A program made the position numbers and the translations under genes. Below are positions 1 through 10,366 of a stretch of DNA of 64,000 nt, piece after piece. The stretch's first letter is position 1, and each line of letters opens with the position of its first letter. The stretch is from assembly GCF_000003195.3 (NCBI RefSeq), contig NC_012870.2, positions 12,826,501 to 12,890,500 of the forward strand, in the 5' to 3' direction. Below the pieces are notes generated by a model. It was not told where the DNA came from. It made no database searches and saw only the letters and a list, made by a program, of their open reading frames with translations. This DNA comes from Sorghum bicolor (taxonomy: Eukaryota > Streptophyta > Magnoliopsida > Poales > Poaceae).

Positions 1-37
<37 letters not shown>
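1..37. repeat. (CT)n microsatellite
   Basis: An uninterrupted CT dinucleotide run at the window edge. Read on the minus strand it is a (GA)n tract downstream of the TATA box at 161-170, so it probably lies in the 5' leader of a minus-strand gene that starts outside the window. GA/CT tracts are common in plant 5' UTRs. Confidence 0.95.
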
Positions 38-40
<3 letters not shown>

Positions 41-119
41 CACAGAGGCAGCAGGACCGGAGCTCGACCTAGCTGGAAGCTAGTACACGAAGATGAAATC
101 GAGCTCGAAATGTGAGAGA

Positions 120-661
120 CAACTGAGACTGTGACGGTGGTTCGATGCGGCCTAGTCCACCTTTATATAGAGGTGTTCGGCAGCGCATGGTAGCTGCGGC
201 CGACGCCCCGACGACGACAGCTAGTGTACGGACTGTCCTGACCCGTCTGAGGCTTGAAGCGAAGGTGGCAGGAAACGTCGCAACCGAACGCCCGTTTCGC
301 TCCGCTGGACGGGTCGCCTCGCCGCGGCCACGTACATGCACCCGACGGTGACCGGAAGCTTCCCTGCGAGGCGCAGCCGCGTGTGGCCCCGGTGCGCCGT
401 TGTCGTGCGGGCTCCATCAGTCAGTGTCAATGAGGGAGCCGGGAATCGCTGGCGCCCGGGTCGCCGACGGGATCGGGGGTCGGATAGGGTGTCCCGGGAT
501 GGCGAGACAGCTAGCGGCGATCGTGTGAGGGGCCAGCGGCGGATCGCGCTGCTTTCACGGCCGGCTCGCGCGCATCGGCATCCATCAGATTTTGAGCTCC
601 ACTTCATCGGCGCGTGCGCTCGTTTGGTCGTTCCAATAAGGTTATTTATTACATCGAACAA
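120..661 (-). promoter_or_regulatory. Promoter of an off-window minus-strand gene
   Basis: On the minus strand a good TATA box (CTATATAAAG, 161-170) is followed by about 130 bases of leader running off the left edge, including the GA tract. Upstream of it (170-660) the DNA is GC-rich with no convincing coding frame; the overlapping ORFs here lack any family resemblance. I infer a core promoter and proximal promoter of a gene transcribed leftward. The product cannot be known from this window. Confidence 0.5.
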
Positions 662-671
662 TGTGGACTTA

Positions 672-877
672 GGCTAGTCTCAATGCATGTTTCATGAGAG
701 TGTCATGCACATTAAATAGAGTGCCACATAAGCAAAATTGCTGAGTTGGCAGGGTCATTAAATGAAGAAGTTTCGTCAGACGAGAGAGGAGTTTCATTTC
801 CATGAAACTCATATGGCTCGGTTACCTAGTTTATAGTTTTGGTAACTATGTCATGAAACTATGCATTGAGACTGGCC
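672..877. mobile_element. Tourist-like MITE (206 bp)
   Basis: Terminal inverted repeats begin GGCTAGTCTCAATGCATG and end in the near-perfect complement (CATTGAGACTGGCC). Both sides are flanked by TTA (669-671 and 878-880), the 3-bp target duplication typical of PIF/Harbinger-derived Tourist elements. No coding capacity. Confidence 0.85.
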
Positions 878-1140
878 TTAGAGTCTAAATAAGACTTGAA
901 GTTTCTATCTCTTTCTTCAATAATATGCTGTTACATCAGCAAAATACCATAAATAATACTCTATGATAGAGTTTTGTTTTATGAGTACTTTAATGGTGCA
1001 TGTGCTGGGTGAGTCCACGTCGTCGCCGAGGTGGGGCGCTGTGTCCCTGCAGGGCGTCGGCGCTGGATCTATGCCACTCACCATTCACGTGGTTTCCACA
1101 CGTGGAGAGACATCAAGGTACAGCCGTACGATACAAGTAT

Positions 1141-1374
1141 GGCTTCCAAAATATTTTGCAAAATGTGAATAGTACCAATTTTGTTTGTATTTGACAAATA
1201 TTGTCCAATCATAAACTAACTAGGCTTAAAAGATTCGTCTCGTCAATTCCGACCAAACTGTGTAATTAGTTTTTATTTTTGTCTATATTTAATACTTCAT
1301 GCATACGTCTAAAGATTCGATGTGACGGGGAATCTGAAAAATTTTGTAAAATTTTTTGGGAACTAAACAAGGCC
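1141..1374. mobile_element. Tourist-like MITE, left end eroded
   Basis: Member of the window's most frequent MITE family, which has termini GGCCTTGTTTAGTTCC / GGAACTAAACAAGGCC and a core with CGATGTGACGGGGAATCTG. The right terminus is intact (AACTAAACAAGGCC, ending 1374). The left terminus has lost most of its inverted repeat. Confidence 0.75.
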
Positions 1375-1409
1375 ATATATGTTCGCTTGTCATGTGGCTC
1401 GCTGATTTA

Positions 1410-1639
1410 GGTCCTGTTTAGTTACAGTTTTTTTTAATATCTATTATAGTATTTTTATTTGTATTTAATAATTATTGTTGACTAAATAGGTTTAAAAAAT
1501 TCTTCTCATAAATTATAGACCAACTGTGTAATTAGTTATTTTTTAAATCTATATTTAATGTTTTATATATGTACTGCAAGATTCGATGTGACAAATATCT
1601 TGATCATGTTGTAAAATGGTTCAGGAACTAAACAAGACC
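1410..1639. mobile_element. Tourist-like MITE (230 bp), diverged copy
   Basis: Same family as the copies at 5633 and 6712 but older: termini GGTCCTGTTTAGTT and GGAACTAAACAAGACC, AT-rich interior. TTA flanks both ends (1407-1409, 1640-1642), supporting a Harbinger-type target duplication. Confidence 0.8.
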
Positions 1640-1740
1640 TTATTATGAGAGAAAAAACAGTTAAATAACTAACAGATTTGGTAGATAAACTTAAGTGATC
1701 TTGGAGGCCATGTATGAGCGGATGGGGAGTCCCTCAATTA

Positions 1741-2017
1741 GAGCATCTTCAAGAGATTAGCCAAATTATTTTCTAAAGGTAAATTTGGCTATTGTTGAAG
1801 GAAAAACGTCTCCAACAAACTCTGTAAATGACTCTTCGAATTTAGCAGCTCTCCATCTTACCTTATTCGATCTCTACTTTTGGATAGCCTACCTCACTAG
1901 CCATTCTTTTATAGAGTCTATTGGAGTACTCTAATATCTTTTTGTCAAATCTATTTTAGAGTGTAGCTAAATCAGTGAATTTGACTAGTCATTTTGGCTA
2001 ATCTCTTAGAGATGTTC
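1741..2017. mobile_element. MITE with GAGCATCT termini (277 bp)
   Basis: Inverted termini GAGCATCTTCAAGAGATTAGCC and GGCTAATCTCTTAGAGATGTTC are flanked by TTA on both sides (1738-1740, 2018-2020). A second copy lies at 8077-8318. The TTA duplication suggests a Tourist/Harbinger-type element. Noncoding. Confidence 0.8.
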
Positions 2018-3337
2018 TTATTGTTGTTTTCTTTTAGGGAGCTACAGAGACGATTATTTTTATCGGCTGGTTTTGGTGCAAACCTAGTGGCCTTTTTAGT
2101 AGCACTATTTATAGAAGCTGATTTTTTTCATCAGTCAAAATAAACTAGGAGCATAGAAAAAACATGATTTGTAGCTCCGACTTTAGCAAGGGCTCTGGCT
2201 TCTCTGGTACGAGACTAAAGCAAAGAACCAAAATGTAGGCCACAACCTACTATCTGTGGTGGAATTTATATTTGATGTACTAACAAGGAAACAAAGAAAA
2301 AAAAACAAAAAATGGGTTTAGGTTTGTTTCCTTCTTTGTCTCTTAAATTTCTGGCTGTTCCATGTTTCTCTGTAATTTCCTGCTACTTTTATATTATCAG
2401 CTTTGAATAAATTACCCCTCTTTGAGCAGCATAGTGAAAACGAGAAGAAAAACTTTTAGTATACAATAAATAAATCATATAAAATGTATTGTTCGAATAT
2501 TGATGAAAGCATAAGCACAAGATGAGAAGCTAGCCACATCTTGAGAAAAATATGTAGAAAATACTGGATATTAATTGCTTTACCATCTCCAAACCCACTG
2601 CTCGGTGGTCTTATGTCAACATCTGTATCTACTATTACTATCACAGTTAAGACAACGGATTACCATGGTAGAAGGACTACATTAGAAAAAAACAGCAGGT
2701 CACAGTGGCATTCGAACAACCATCAAAATATCTGAATAAAAATAAAACATGAATTCGTCATGGTCGGCCTCAGGAGAAGCCTTTGCCACCTTCTGGATGC
2801 TATTGGTCCAGGTAGATGTGAAAAAACAATCTATATATAGTAAGCTGACTCCCATGACAGAAAATTTATTTTTTACTTTAAGGGTACATATATCCTAATG
2901 TGCATGCACCATTGGATGATCGCAATTTACATAATTCCGGTAGACGGCCGAATGGTGGAATGGTGAAGGGGGTATTGTGAACTATCTTGCGACAACCCTG
3001 AAAGTTATTTTTGACCCTAAGGGCATATGTCCCCCATATTGCATATGTGTATGTCGTCGTTCTTCATGTATGTTGTATGCACACATATCACTAATTATGA
3101 GGGGAGCCTAGTTATACGTATGAATCACATCGATGATATTGGTATTGACTGGAATCACATCAAAAAGTCGGAACTGGTAGTCACAAAAGCACCCCGCTGG
3201 TTCCATGCTTGTGATGAGACAACATAAAGATAACTACAGAAACTTTAATGACCCTCTATTTTGTAGCCTCTCCTGCAAGGTGAAAGCCGTAAGCATCTTC
3301 GAGCCACGAAAACCATCAACTTGGGAGACTCAAACAA
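2018..3337. other. Intergenic, no supported gene
   Basis: AT-rich intergenic DNA. Short ORFs of 60-66 aa occur on both strands but show no family resemblance, splice context or promoter. I see no RNA gene or complete transposon here. Confidence 0.6.
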
Positions 3338-3578
3338 GGTCTTGTTTAGTTCCCTTGCGAAATTTTTTTGTGCTACTGTAGCACTTTCGTTTGTATGTGA
3401 TAATTATTGTTCAATTATGGAGTAACTCGGCTCAAATGATTTGTCTCGCAGATTACAGACAAACTATATAATTAGTTATTTTTTATCTATATTTAATGCT
3501 TTATTCATGTGTCGTAAGATTCGATGTGACAAGAAATCTTAAAAAAGTTTTGGCTTTTGGGAGGAACTAAATAAGACC
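3338..3578. mobile_element. Tourist-like MITE (241 bp)
   Basis: Same family as the copies at 1410 and 5633: starts GGTCTTGTTTAGTTCCC, ends GGAACTAAATAAGACC, with the family core (GTAGCACTTTCGTTTGTA; TCGATGTGACAAGAAATCT). Flanking triplets are CAA and TAA, so the target duplication is mutated. Confidence 0.8.
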
Positions 3579-4004
3579 TAAATTTCATTGTGTCAAATCC
3601 GGTGTTAGCATTCATTGTGTAGATTTAGTTCTAAGTCAAATCATGAAAAGAGAATTTTTAAAAATTTACATATTTGATACTGTAAATGTTAATACGTACT
3701 CATCTTCGTAATCGTAGTTAAATTTAGAGTAGTTTTACTTAGTTAGGACAAACTCAGATCCATTACATTTGAAGATGGAAGCACCAAAATGAGGAAAGTT
3801 AAACAAACATTGATAAATGATGTTATCGTGATCATCTTTTTCTTGGCCATGATCCAAACATTGTTGAATGGGTACTTGATACATTGTCTGCTTTAACATG
3901 TTTAGCAAATACTAAATCACAGACTTATCATCGCACAAGTCCACATTATTAGATAATTAAATGCTCAAAACTATAACCATGAAATTTGAAAAAAAAAACT
4001 ATAA

Positions 4005-4328
4005 GGGCCTGTTTGGATCCTTAAAATTAAATTTATTTTAATAATTATAATTTAGACATAAATTAATCCAGCTAATATAATTCTATACGGAATATATGTT
4101 TGTATATTATTGTTAGCCATACAAAAGAAGATACTTATATGTTGTATTTCTATTATAGAAGAGAATTGAGTTGAAGTGCGTGAAATTGGAGAATAAAAAC
4201 ATAGCATGCTAATCTATAGAACCAATTTCCATCTTTCATCCTATGAAATTCCAAGTCAAATAGCTTAATTCATTGAGTAAATTTCAATGTTTTTTAAAAA
4301 AAATGAAAGGATCCAAATTAACGGCTCC
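4005..4328. mobile_element. Degenerate MITE with GGGCCTGTTTGGATCC terminus
   Basis: The left end GGGCCTGTTTGGATCC is mirrored at the right by GGATCCAAATTAACGGCTCC. The interior is about 75% AT. No convincing target duplication, so the superfamily is not assigned. Confidence 0.55.
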
Positions 4329-4419
4329 TGATAACAGAACACAAATTTGATGCTATCATGCAATGTGAAGTAAAAAAGATAGAGATTCGAAACACTAGCT
4401 ATAGTAACCCACCTGCAAA

Positions 4420-4960
4420 TCTGTGGATATATATATGCTAACTGATCGCTGTGGGCTGAACGTGCGTGCGGCGCCGGTGTGGGTGATCACATCACAGACT
4501 AATAATGGAGCGAGAGGTGCGCTCGCCTCGTCTCGTCCGGCTCCGGCCACTTTGCTTTCGGCGGTGAGTGCTGAGTAGACGCGTGTCCTGCTCCTGCCAA
4601 AGAGCACAGCTGTCGCGGCGGCGGCGGTCTCTGCACTTGGACGTGCCCTCCCCCTCCTGTTGTGGGGACGGCGTCCTCGTGAGACAATCACAAGAGATCC
4701 GATCGATGGACACCGTATGTATATCAGTATGTTTCTGTGTGTGCTGAATATACAAGTGTACAACACGACCATGCATCATATAGTAGATCACACACCCAAC
4801 CAACGTGTCCATCGCTATTGTCGCCGGGCAGGTGCCGTTGTTTCCGCGCGCCGCTGACAAGCTGGCCTAGTCTGCTAGCGCCTAGCGGCTCCTTGTCTTG
4901 GCCAGGTGTCCTCTCCTCATCAGCGATCTTTGGATATTAGTACGTCGGAGTATATCTGAA
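4420..4960 (+). other. GC-rich island with TATA box; unassigned locus
   Basis: A TATA-like run (GGATATATATATGC, about 4424-4437) precedes a sharply GC-rich stretch (about 4460-4700) in otherwise AT-rich DNA. On the plus strand the first ATG (4505) opens only about 20 codons before a stop next to a donor-like GTGAGT. The longer minus-strand ORFs here (up to 125 aa) have no recognisable domain. It could be a promoter/first exon, a noncoding RNA or a gene relic; I cannot name a product. Confidence 0.25.
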
Positions 4961-5632
4961 TAAACTACTGCAACGAGTACCGAACGTTCGGAGCTGCAGA
5001 TCTTAATCCACGTACGCACTAGTTAGCACACTAATATAAGCCGCTAACATTATTGTTGTGTGCTATATGATGCATGACTCTAATCATTGAAAAGGTGTTT
5101 GCTTAGTTAATTATGGCAGGTTTATTGGATAGTAAAACACCGAATATTTTAGTTTAAAAAAACACCAAATATTTTAGACCTTTTTATATGAATGTGTGCT
5201 TGCTTGCAAACAAAATTTCAACACACAATTTATTTTCACTGTTACTCCAAGAGTATAGTCAGAACAAGTTTCGTAGAACGAGTAATATATTCCATTCTGA
5301 CAACGAATCTTATCTAGCGTGACTACATTTACACAGACAATGTCTGGCATAAAATCTAAATTCATGATGAGAAAGAGGAATATGTGTATATATAGAAAAA
5401 AAAATGCTACGGAGCCAGATCTCAGTTTCTAGAATATAGAGAAACTTTATGTTAAAATTTGGTATGTCGTCGATGGAATCATCGATGCTTGATTGCAGTA
5501 GTAATCACAAACAGATCAACTAGGATATAGTAAGCTGTAAGCTTTGGCCATATCTCTCTTCTGCTGTGTTCTGTTGACCAATACCTGAGTATTTGACTGC
5601 CAAAATCAGCGAGCAAAGGTTGCTGAAAGTAA

Positions 5633-5875
5633 GGCCTTGTTTAGTTCCAAAAATTTTTGCAAAACAGACGCTGTAGCACTTTCGTTTGTATTTGACAAAT
5701 ATTATCCAATCATGGACTAACTAGACTTAAAAGATTCGTTTCGTCAATTCCGACCAAACTATGCAATTAGTTTTTATTTTCGTCTATATTTAATACTTCA
5801 TGCATGCGTCTAAAGATTCGATGTGACGGGGAATCTGAAAAATTTTGCAAAATTTTTTGAGAACTAAAGAAGGCC
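5633..5875. mobile_element. Tourist-like MITE (243 bp), well preserved
   Basis: Starts GGCCTTGTTTAGTTCC and ends GAACTAAAGAAGGCC; flanked on both sides by TAA (5630-5632, 5876-5878). It is very similar to the copy at 6712-6955, suggesting fairly recent activity of this family. Confidence 0.9.
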
Positions 5876-5934
5876 TAAGAATTCCTGTTCCACGCTTGAC
5901 TGTTTGCTAGTGTTCCCATTGCTTATTTGACTTA

Positions 5935-6113
5935 CTACACCACAACCTAAATATAACTTCGAACGAAGGGTTGTTATAAATCGTTTCAACATCCTATATG
6001 GTCCGACGTTATAAATTTATTATAACGTCAGATACATCAGTTATTGAACCTCCCAACATTAAATCGATATTTTTAGCGACCTCCAGGCGACGTTAATTCT
6101 AGGCTGTGTAGTG
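5935..6113. mobile_element. Small CACTA-like non-autonomous element
   Basis: The left end reads ACTACACCACAACCTA. The right end, read on the minus strand, is CACTACACAGCCTAGAAT, giving imperfect inverted termini of CACTA character. Inside is a perfect 10-bp-arm palindrome (6005-6029, GACGTTATAA...TTATAACGTC) typical of such subterminal regions. No clear 3-bp target duplication, so confidence is limited. Confidence 0.4.
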
Positions 6114-6144
6114 TTGGCTAGCACCTTGCAGTATATTAGCTCGG

Positions 6145-7090
6145 CTGAACATTCTTGTTCGTAGTCCTTGTTTCTGTTTGATCTTAGTAGCTTTTCCAGC
6201 CTAGCCTCCACTAGTCTCATTGTTGGCCTCCCTACAGCCCCCTCAAGCTCAAGCATGCTTCAAGAGCTATCCTTAGTCTATGAACCCATGGTAAGGATAT
6301 AGGGCCTCGGACATGCATGGAGATGATCACAGAGAGTCCCATTGATACGAACTCATGCATAAACAAGCAGTGGAACTCGTGTCCCGAGACAGCATCCATA
6401 TAACCTCACGACATTCCGATGGTTGATCCTGTGAGAGCATTGCAACTTCGTTTGTGAAACCATGCATCGATCTCCTTCTGGATTGAAGCTTTTGATCTCT
6501 TGATTCGATGGCAACATTAACATGTCCGTTTGATAGGATGCCTCTGTAGACGGTGCCACGGCCGCCACTGCGGAGCTTGTGTGGGTCTCGTCGAAATGGT
6601 CTGTGTTGCCTTCTCGAGCACAGCCAAGCTGAACGAAGGTCATCATCCTTTCGGCAACCACTCTATCAACAACGAGCTGCTGTGTAACAACCTTCGATTG
6701 TTTTTGCCTAAGGCCTTGTTTAGTTCCAAAATTTTTTAAAAAAATCAACACTGTAGCACTTTCGTTTGTATTTGACAAACATTGTTCAATCATAGACTAA
6801 CTAGGATCAAAAGATTCGTCTCGTCAATTCCGACCAAACTGTGCAATTAGTTTTTGTTTTCGTCTATATTTAATACTTCATGCATACGTCTAAAGATTCG
6901 ATGTGACGGAGAATCTGAAAAATTTTGCAAAATTTTTTGGAAACTAAACAAGGCCTAAGAATAGAGCTTTCAGTTTCTTAGCCTTTTGTGCCCTGAGGAT
7001 GTACACCATAGTGAGGACGAAGACAAAATGAGATTGCACTGCTAGGTCGCAGCCACCTCCTATCGCTACTAGCTAGCAAAACCTGTGAAC
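6145..7090 (-). pseudogene. Wall-associated-kinase (WAK-like) pseudogene
   Basis: Read on the minus strand, pieces of a WAK-type receptor kinase appear in order. First comes a transmembrane/juxtamembrane stretch (about 7085-6958; GGGCDLAVQS..., ending in a Lys-rich KKLKALF). Then follow a juxtamembrane piece with QQLVVDRVVAERMMTF, an N-lobe piece with INHRNVVRLYGCCLGTRVPLLVY (about 6353-6420), and a kinase C-terminus with GRPTM...VEARLEKL (about 6180-6262). In-frame stops and frameshifts interrupt it. The catalytic HRD and DFG region is deleted between 6353 and 6262. A Tourist MITE (6712-6955) interrupts the juxtamembrane segment. WAK identity rests on motif recognition. It cannot make a working kinase. 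Confidence 0.7.
6712..6955. mobile_element. Tourist-like MITE (244 bp) inside WAK pseudogene
   Basis: Perfect family termini GGCCTTGTTTAGTTCC and AACTAAACAAGGCC, with TAA on both sides (6709-6711, 6956-6958). The kinase-like reading resumes on either side, so the insertion hit an existing WAK copy. Confidence 0.9.
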
Positions 7091-7514
7091 AAAAGTGCTT
7101 CCATGAACATTTTGTGTCCTGTCAGAAACGTACAGGATGGCATTTTTTTTTTCAAAAAAGGAGAAACGTACAGGATGGCAATTATTTTTTGTGCTTCCAT
7201 GAACAGGATGTCAAACAGGTTAATTTAATCACGGACCTCCTTGCAAGCTCTAAAAAAAACGAAAGGTACAAAAGAAGATTAAATTCACCTCGGCAACCAT
7301 CGGCACGCCGGACTCGATGCTCTTGGCGGACGTTGTTTTGGGCCTCCAAATGAGTACGAGTCAACAACAGCCCAGTTCAAGAGATGGGCCGGACACGATG
7401 TGGAGTCCAATCATACAACGTGGCCCAGATTCATTTTTATTGCCCAGGCCACCCGAAGACGACGGCCACTGCAGCCATTGCATGTGTTTGTTGGGAGAAG
7501 AGGGCAAAGTTTTA

Positions 7515-7525
7515 GCGCCACATCG
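7515..7525 (+). promoter_or_regulatory. Upstream sequence element (USE) of U2 snRNA gene
   Basis: GCGCCACATCG matches the plant snRNA USE consensus RTCCCACATCG in its last eight bases. It lies about 70 bp upstream of the U2 5' end, the expected position. The TATA-like element expected near -30 is weak (TACAAAA around 7560), so promoter strength is uncertain. Confidence 0.6.
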
Positions 7526-7590
7526 GCTACCGAGAGCTGAGCGCGGAGGGAGAGAGCTACAAAACGAAGGGCACGGCCCCAGAGCAACTC

Positions 7591-7786
7591 ATACCTTTCT
7601 CGGCCTTTTGGCTAAGATCAAGTGTAGTATCTGTTCTTATCAGTTTAATATCTGATATGTGGGCCATGTGCCTACTTTGATATTAAATTATTTTTTGTGG
7701 GGAGGGTCCATTACAGTGGCTTGCCACTGGGGCCCTCAAGCGTCGCCTGGCCGTTGCACTGCTGGCTGGGCCTGGCGCACCCCAAC
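7591..7786 (+). ncRNA. U2: U2 spliceosomal snRNA
   Basis: The first 70 bases are the canonical plant U2 5' domain (ATACCTTTCTCGGCCTTTTG...), including the branch-point recognition segment (GTGTAGTATCTGTTC). A stem-loop follows (GTGGGC...GCCTAC, closed with one G-U wobble), then an Sm site (ATTTTTTG near 7690) and the 3' hairpin CAGTGGC-TT-GCCACTG. The terminal hairpin is GC-rich. Length is about 196 nt, as expected for plant U2. A 3'-box-like sequence follows. U2 base-pairs with the intron branch site in the spliceosome. The second stem differs from the common Arabidopsis form but pairing is kept, so it may be functional; multicopy variants and pseudogenes are common in this family. The 3' end is set by length and homology and could be off by a few bases. 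Confidence 0.9.
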
Positions 7787-7789
7787 CAA

Positions 7790-7802
7790 CACAAAGTTAA
7801 AA
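7790..7802 (+). terminator. Plant snRNA 3' box
   Basis: ACAAAGTTAAAA fits the plant snRNA 3'-end signal CA(N)3-10AGTNNAA and lies directly after the U2 coding sequence. This signal directs 3' end formation of snRNA transcripts. Confidence 0.55.
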
Positions 7803-8076
7803 TTTGTTTGCTTAGCTCTGATCTGGCTGGACTGAGTTTTTGGATTGACTGACTTTAAACCCAAATGAAATCTATTTTGTTTCTCGAACCCGACCTGAGT
7901 TTGGACTGGGCTTGTGCTAATTAGTTTCCTTAATTAGGCTGCATTTAAGTTAGGACAATTTTGGGCTTCGAAATTTGCGCTGTCAATTGGTTTGATAAGT
8001 ATCAGACCGGTTTGATTGTCCTGCCTTGGTTAGGTTTAATTGTCTTGCCCTGGTTAGCAAAATTAACTGCTTGTTA

Positions 8077-8318
8077 GAGCATCTCCAAGAGATTAGCTTA
8101 ATCATTTTCTAAAGGTAAATTTGGCTATTATTAAAGTAAAAATGTCTCACTCTGCAAATGACTCTTTAAATTTAGTAATTCTTTATTTCACCTTATTCGT
8201 TCTTTACTTTTGGACAGTCTACCTCGCTGTATAGTCTATTGGAGTACTGTATCATTTCTTGTCAAATTATTTTAGAGAGTAGCTAAATCGATAATTTGGT
8301 TAGACTTTTTAGATGCTC
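8077..8318. mobile_element. MITE with GAGCATCT termini (242 bp)
   Basis: Second copy of the family at 1741-2017. Termini GAGCATCTCCAAGAGATTAGC and TTTTTAGATGCTC are flanked by TTA on both sides (8074-8076, 8319-8321). Internal segments (ATCATTTTCTAAAGGTAAATTTGGC) match the first copy closely. Confidence 0.8.
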
Positions 8319-8321
8319 TTA

Positions 8322-9344
8322 GCCTTAGGTATTGCCAGCCTCTAACCGGCCGACTGCCAGGATATGACAGTGTTGTTTAATTATGCCCATAAGTTTACTT
8401 TGAAAAAACAGCTTTAGTGATGAAGTGAAGCCCTGTCAAAAATTGAGTTATGCCTAGGAATGGCTTCGGCCCGAACTGAATTGGGTCTAGAAATTGATTA
8501 CTGGTTTCAGCCTCCAAATGGGTATGAGCAAAGCTGAATTATACTTCACAATGGGCTTTCAAGAATGGGCCAAACCCAAATTAGTTTGGTCAGCACCAGC
8601 AAGCTCCTTGCTCTGAGCTTGCGGCCGTGGCAGGGCTTGGCCTGAGCAAATAAGGAGATGGTTTATAGAGAGGGTTTGATCAGCTGTTGGCTTAATACTC
8701 TTCTCTATAAACTTGATCAAACTAAGATCCACCATATTTCATGGCAGATAGAATAACAATCACTTCACTTGTTCTTCTTTTGTTGTTGTCTGCTTTTCTT
8801 CTCACTTTTAGTGCCTAAACCCGTGCCATAAAATAAACTCGTGTTTGTTTAAGAATTTTTGCTTTTCAAAAGCAAGGATTTTGTTGGCTGCCGCCGTACC
8901 GTATATGCCAGCTTTTGAAAATCTTAAAGAGCCGTCTTTGCATTTTAACTTTTGAAAATATGCAATACTCCACAGAACATCATTCACACAGGCTGAGATA
9001 AAAACACTTTCAAACCTTCTCTTGGCTTAATATAGACATAGTTTTTGCTTCTCATAAGCCAATTTCAAAAGTTGTCTTCCACCATAATCCAAATGAAAAA
9101 TCTAAAACAAAAAAGACCGTATTAGGATTCTCGATGAGATCTTGCTAGCCATGGCCACATACTCTATTTGTTAACGAGTAAATTTTCAGTGATTTTTGAA
9201 AAACTTTTTTAGAATTCGCATCTAACGTCGACACTCTCAAATTGCAGTTTCGGCTCCCTAAAATCAGTTTAATATGCTAATGTACGTGGCATGCTGGCGT
9301 GGATGGTTTCATCACATGAGTGGCACATGGCGTCGTAGGTTTTA
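8322..9344. other. Intergenic, no supported gene
   Basis: Intergenic DNA without a convincing ORF, RNA gene or complete repeat. A few pyrimidine- and AT-rich tracts only. Confidence 0.55.
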
Positions 9345-9568
9345 GGCCTTGTTTAGTTCACCCAAAAAATCTAAAATTTTTTAAGATTCTCCGTCACATC
9401 AAATCTTGCGGTAAATGCAGATGAAAAATAAAAACTAATTATACAGTTTGTCTGTAATTTGCGAGACGAATCTTTTAAGCCTAGTTACTTTATGATTGAA
9501 CAATGTTTATCAAATAAAAACGAAAGTGCTACATGTTGTTCTCAATTTATTTTTAACTAAACAAGGCC
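9345..9568. mobile_element. Tourist-like MITE (224 bp), inverted orientation
   Basis: Same GGCCTTGTTTAGTT family, inserted opposite to the copies at 5633 and 6712 (its core reads as the complement: CGTCACATCAAATC, GAGACGAATC). TTA flanks both ends (9342-9344, 9569-9571). Confidence 0.88.
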
Positions 9569-9816
9569 TTAATCAAGGAGCGGTTGAAGCATGCAACAAA
9601 GAACCCCCTTGAGGTTTTGTCCCCCTCATTCCTCATTAGTCAATTTTAAGGAAAGGATATGCATTTTGAAAACAGACATAAATAACTAAGAAATTTACTA
9701 ATTCCTTGTCTGTATAGAAAATAAGGGAAAAAATGGTGGCATGACCAGCGAAGTACTGCCCTGCATACCAATACCAATGACCATAATAAAAACTAGAAAG
9801 GTAGGAAATCAACTTT

Positions 9817-9841
9817 ATAAATAAATAAATAAATAAATAAA
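9817..9841. repeat. (AAAT)n microsatellite
   Basis: About six uninterrupted AAAT units. Confidence 0.95.
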
Positions 9842-9984
9842 CTATTCCAACAAAGATAAAAGAAAAACCGGGAGAAGTGGTGGGCGGTTCGACCAATCCC
9901 AAGGCGCTGCCGCATGTTGTCAAAAAAGAGAGAGAAAAAAAAAAGCGCTGCCGCACAGGTCTCTCTCTCCAGAAGACCCGTACG

Positions 9985-9993
9985 CATATAAAA
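9985..9993 (+). promoter_or_regulatory. Putative TATA box of VPS2.2-like gene
   Basis: CATATAAAA lies about 380 bp upstream of the start codon at 10367, just after a (CT)n tract and before a GC-rich leader. It would place transcription start near 10015-10025, leaving a leader of roughly 345 nt. It is the best TATA match upstream of this gene. Confidence 0.5.
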
Positions 9994-10366
9994 CCACTCC
10001 ACTGACATTCCGGTCCCACACCTCCATGGACCCCACGCCCCATGCCTGAAGCGTGAACGGGTCCAGGTGCCGGTAGCGTCGCGCGTTGTTTTTCCGTCCG
10101 CAACGGCTACTAAAAGCCTGGAGTGACCTAAAAGCTGGGCTGGGTCGGCGACGGACTGACACTACCCGTTGGGCTCGGCTCGCGCGGCGCCGTCCTCCCC
10201 CACTCTCCCCTCACACACACGCACGAACACACAGCACGCGCCGCACCCCCGCGCTCTCCTCTCCTGCGACCAAATCTGCGCGGCGCGGGAGTGAGCACAC
10301 TGAGGGCGGTCTCCTCCTCCTCCTCCCCGTTCGCGAGCGGTTCGTGTCCCGAGCGATCCGGCAGCC

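Noticed and set aside
221..677. Overlapping ORFs of 113-146 aa near the left edge
   Set aside because: They lie in the GC-rich promoter of the off-window minus-strand gene; frames on both strands look like composition artefacts.
7394..7406. Second USE-like motif (complement of ACTCCACATCG)
   Set aside because: Wrong orientation and about 190 bp from the U2 start; the motif at 7515 fits position and strand.
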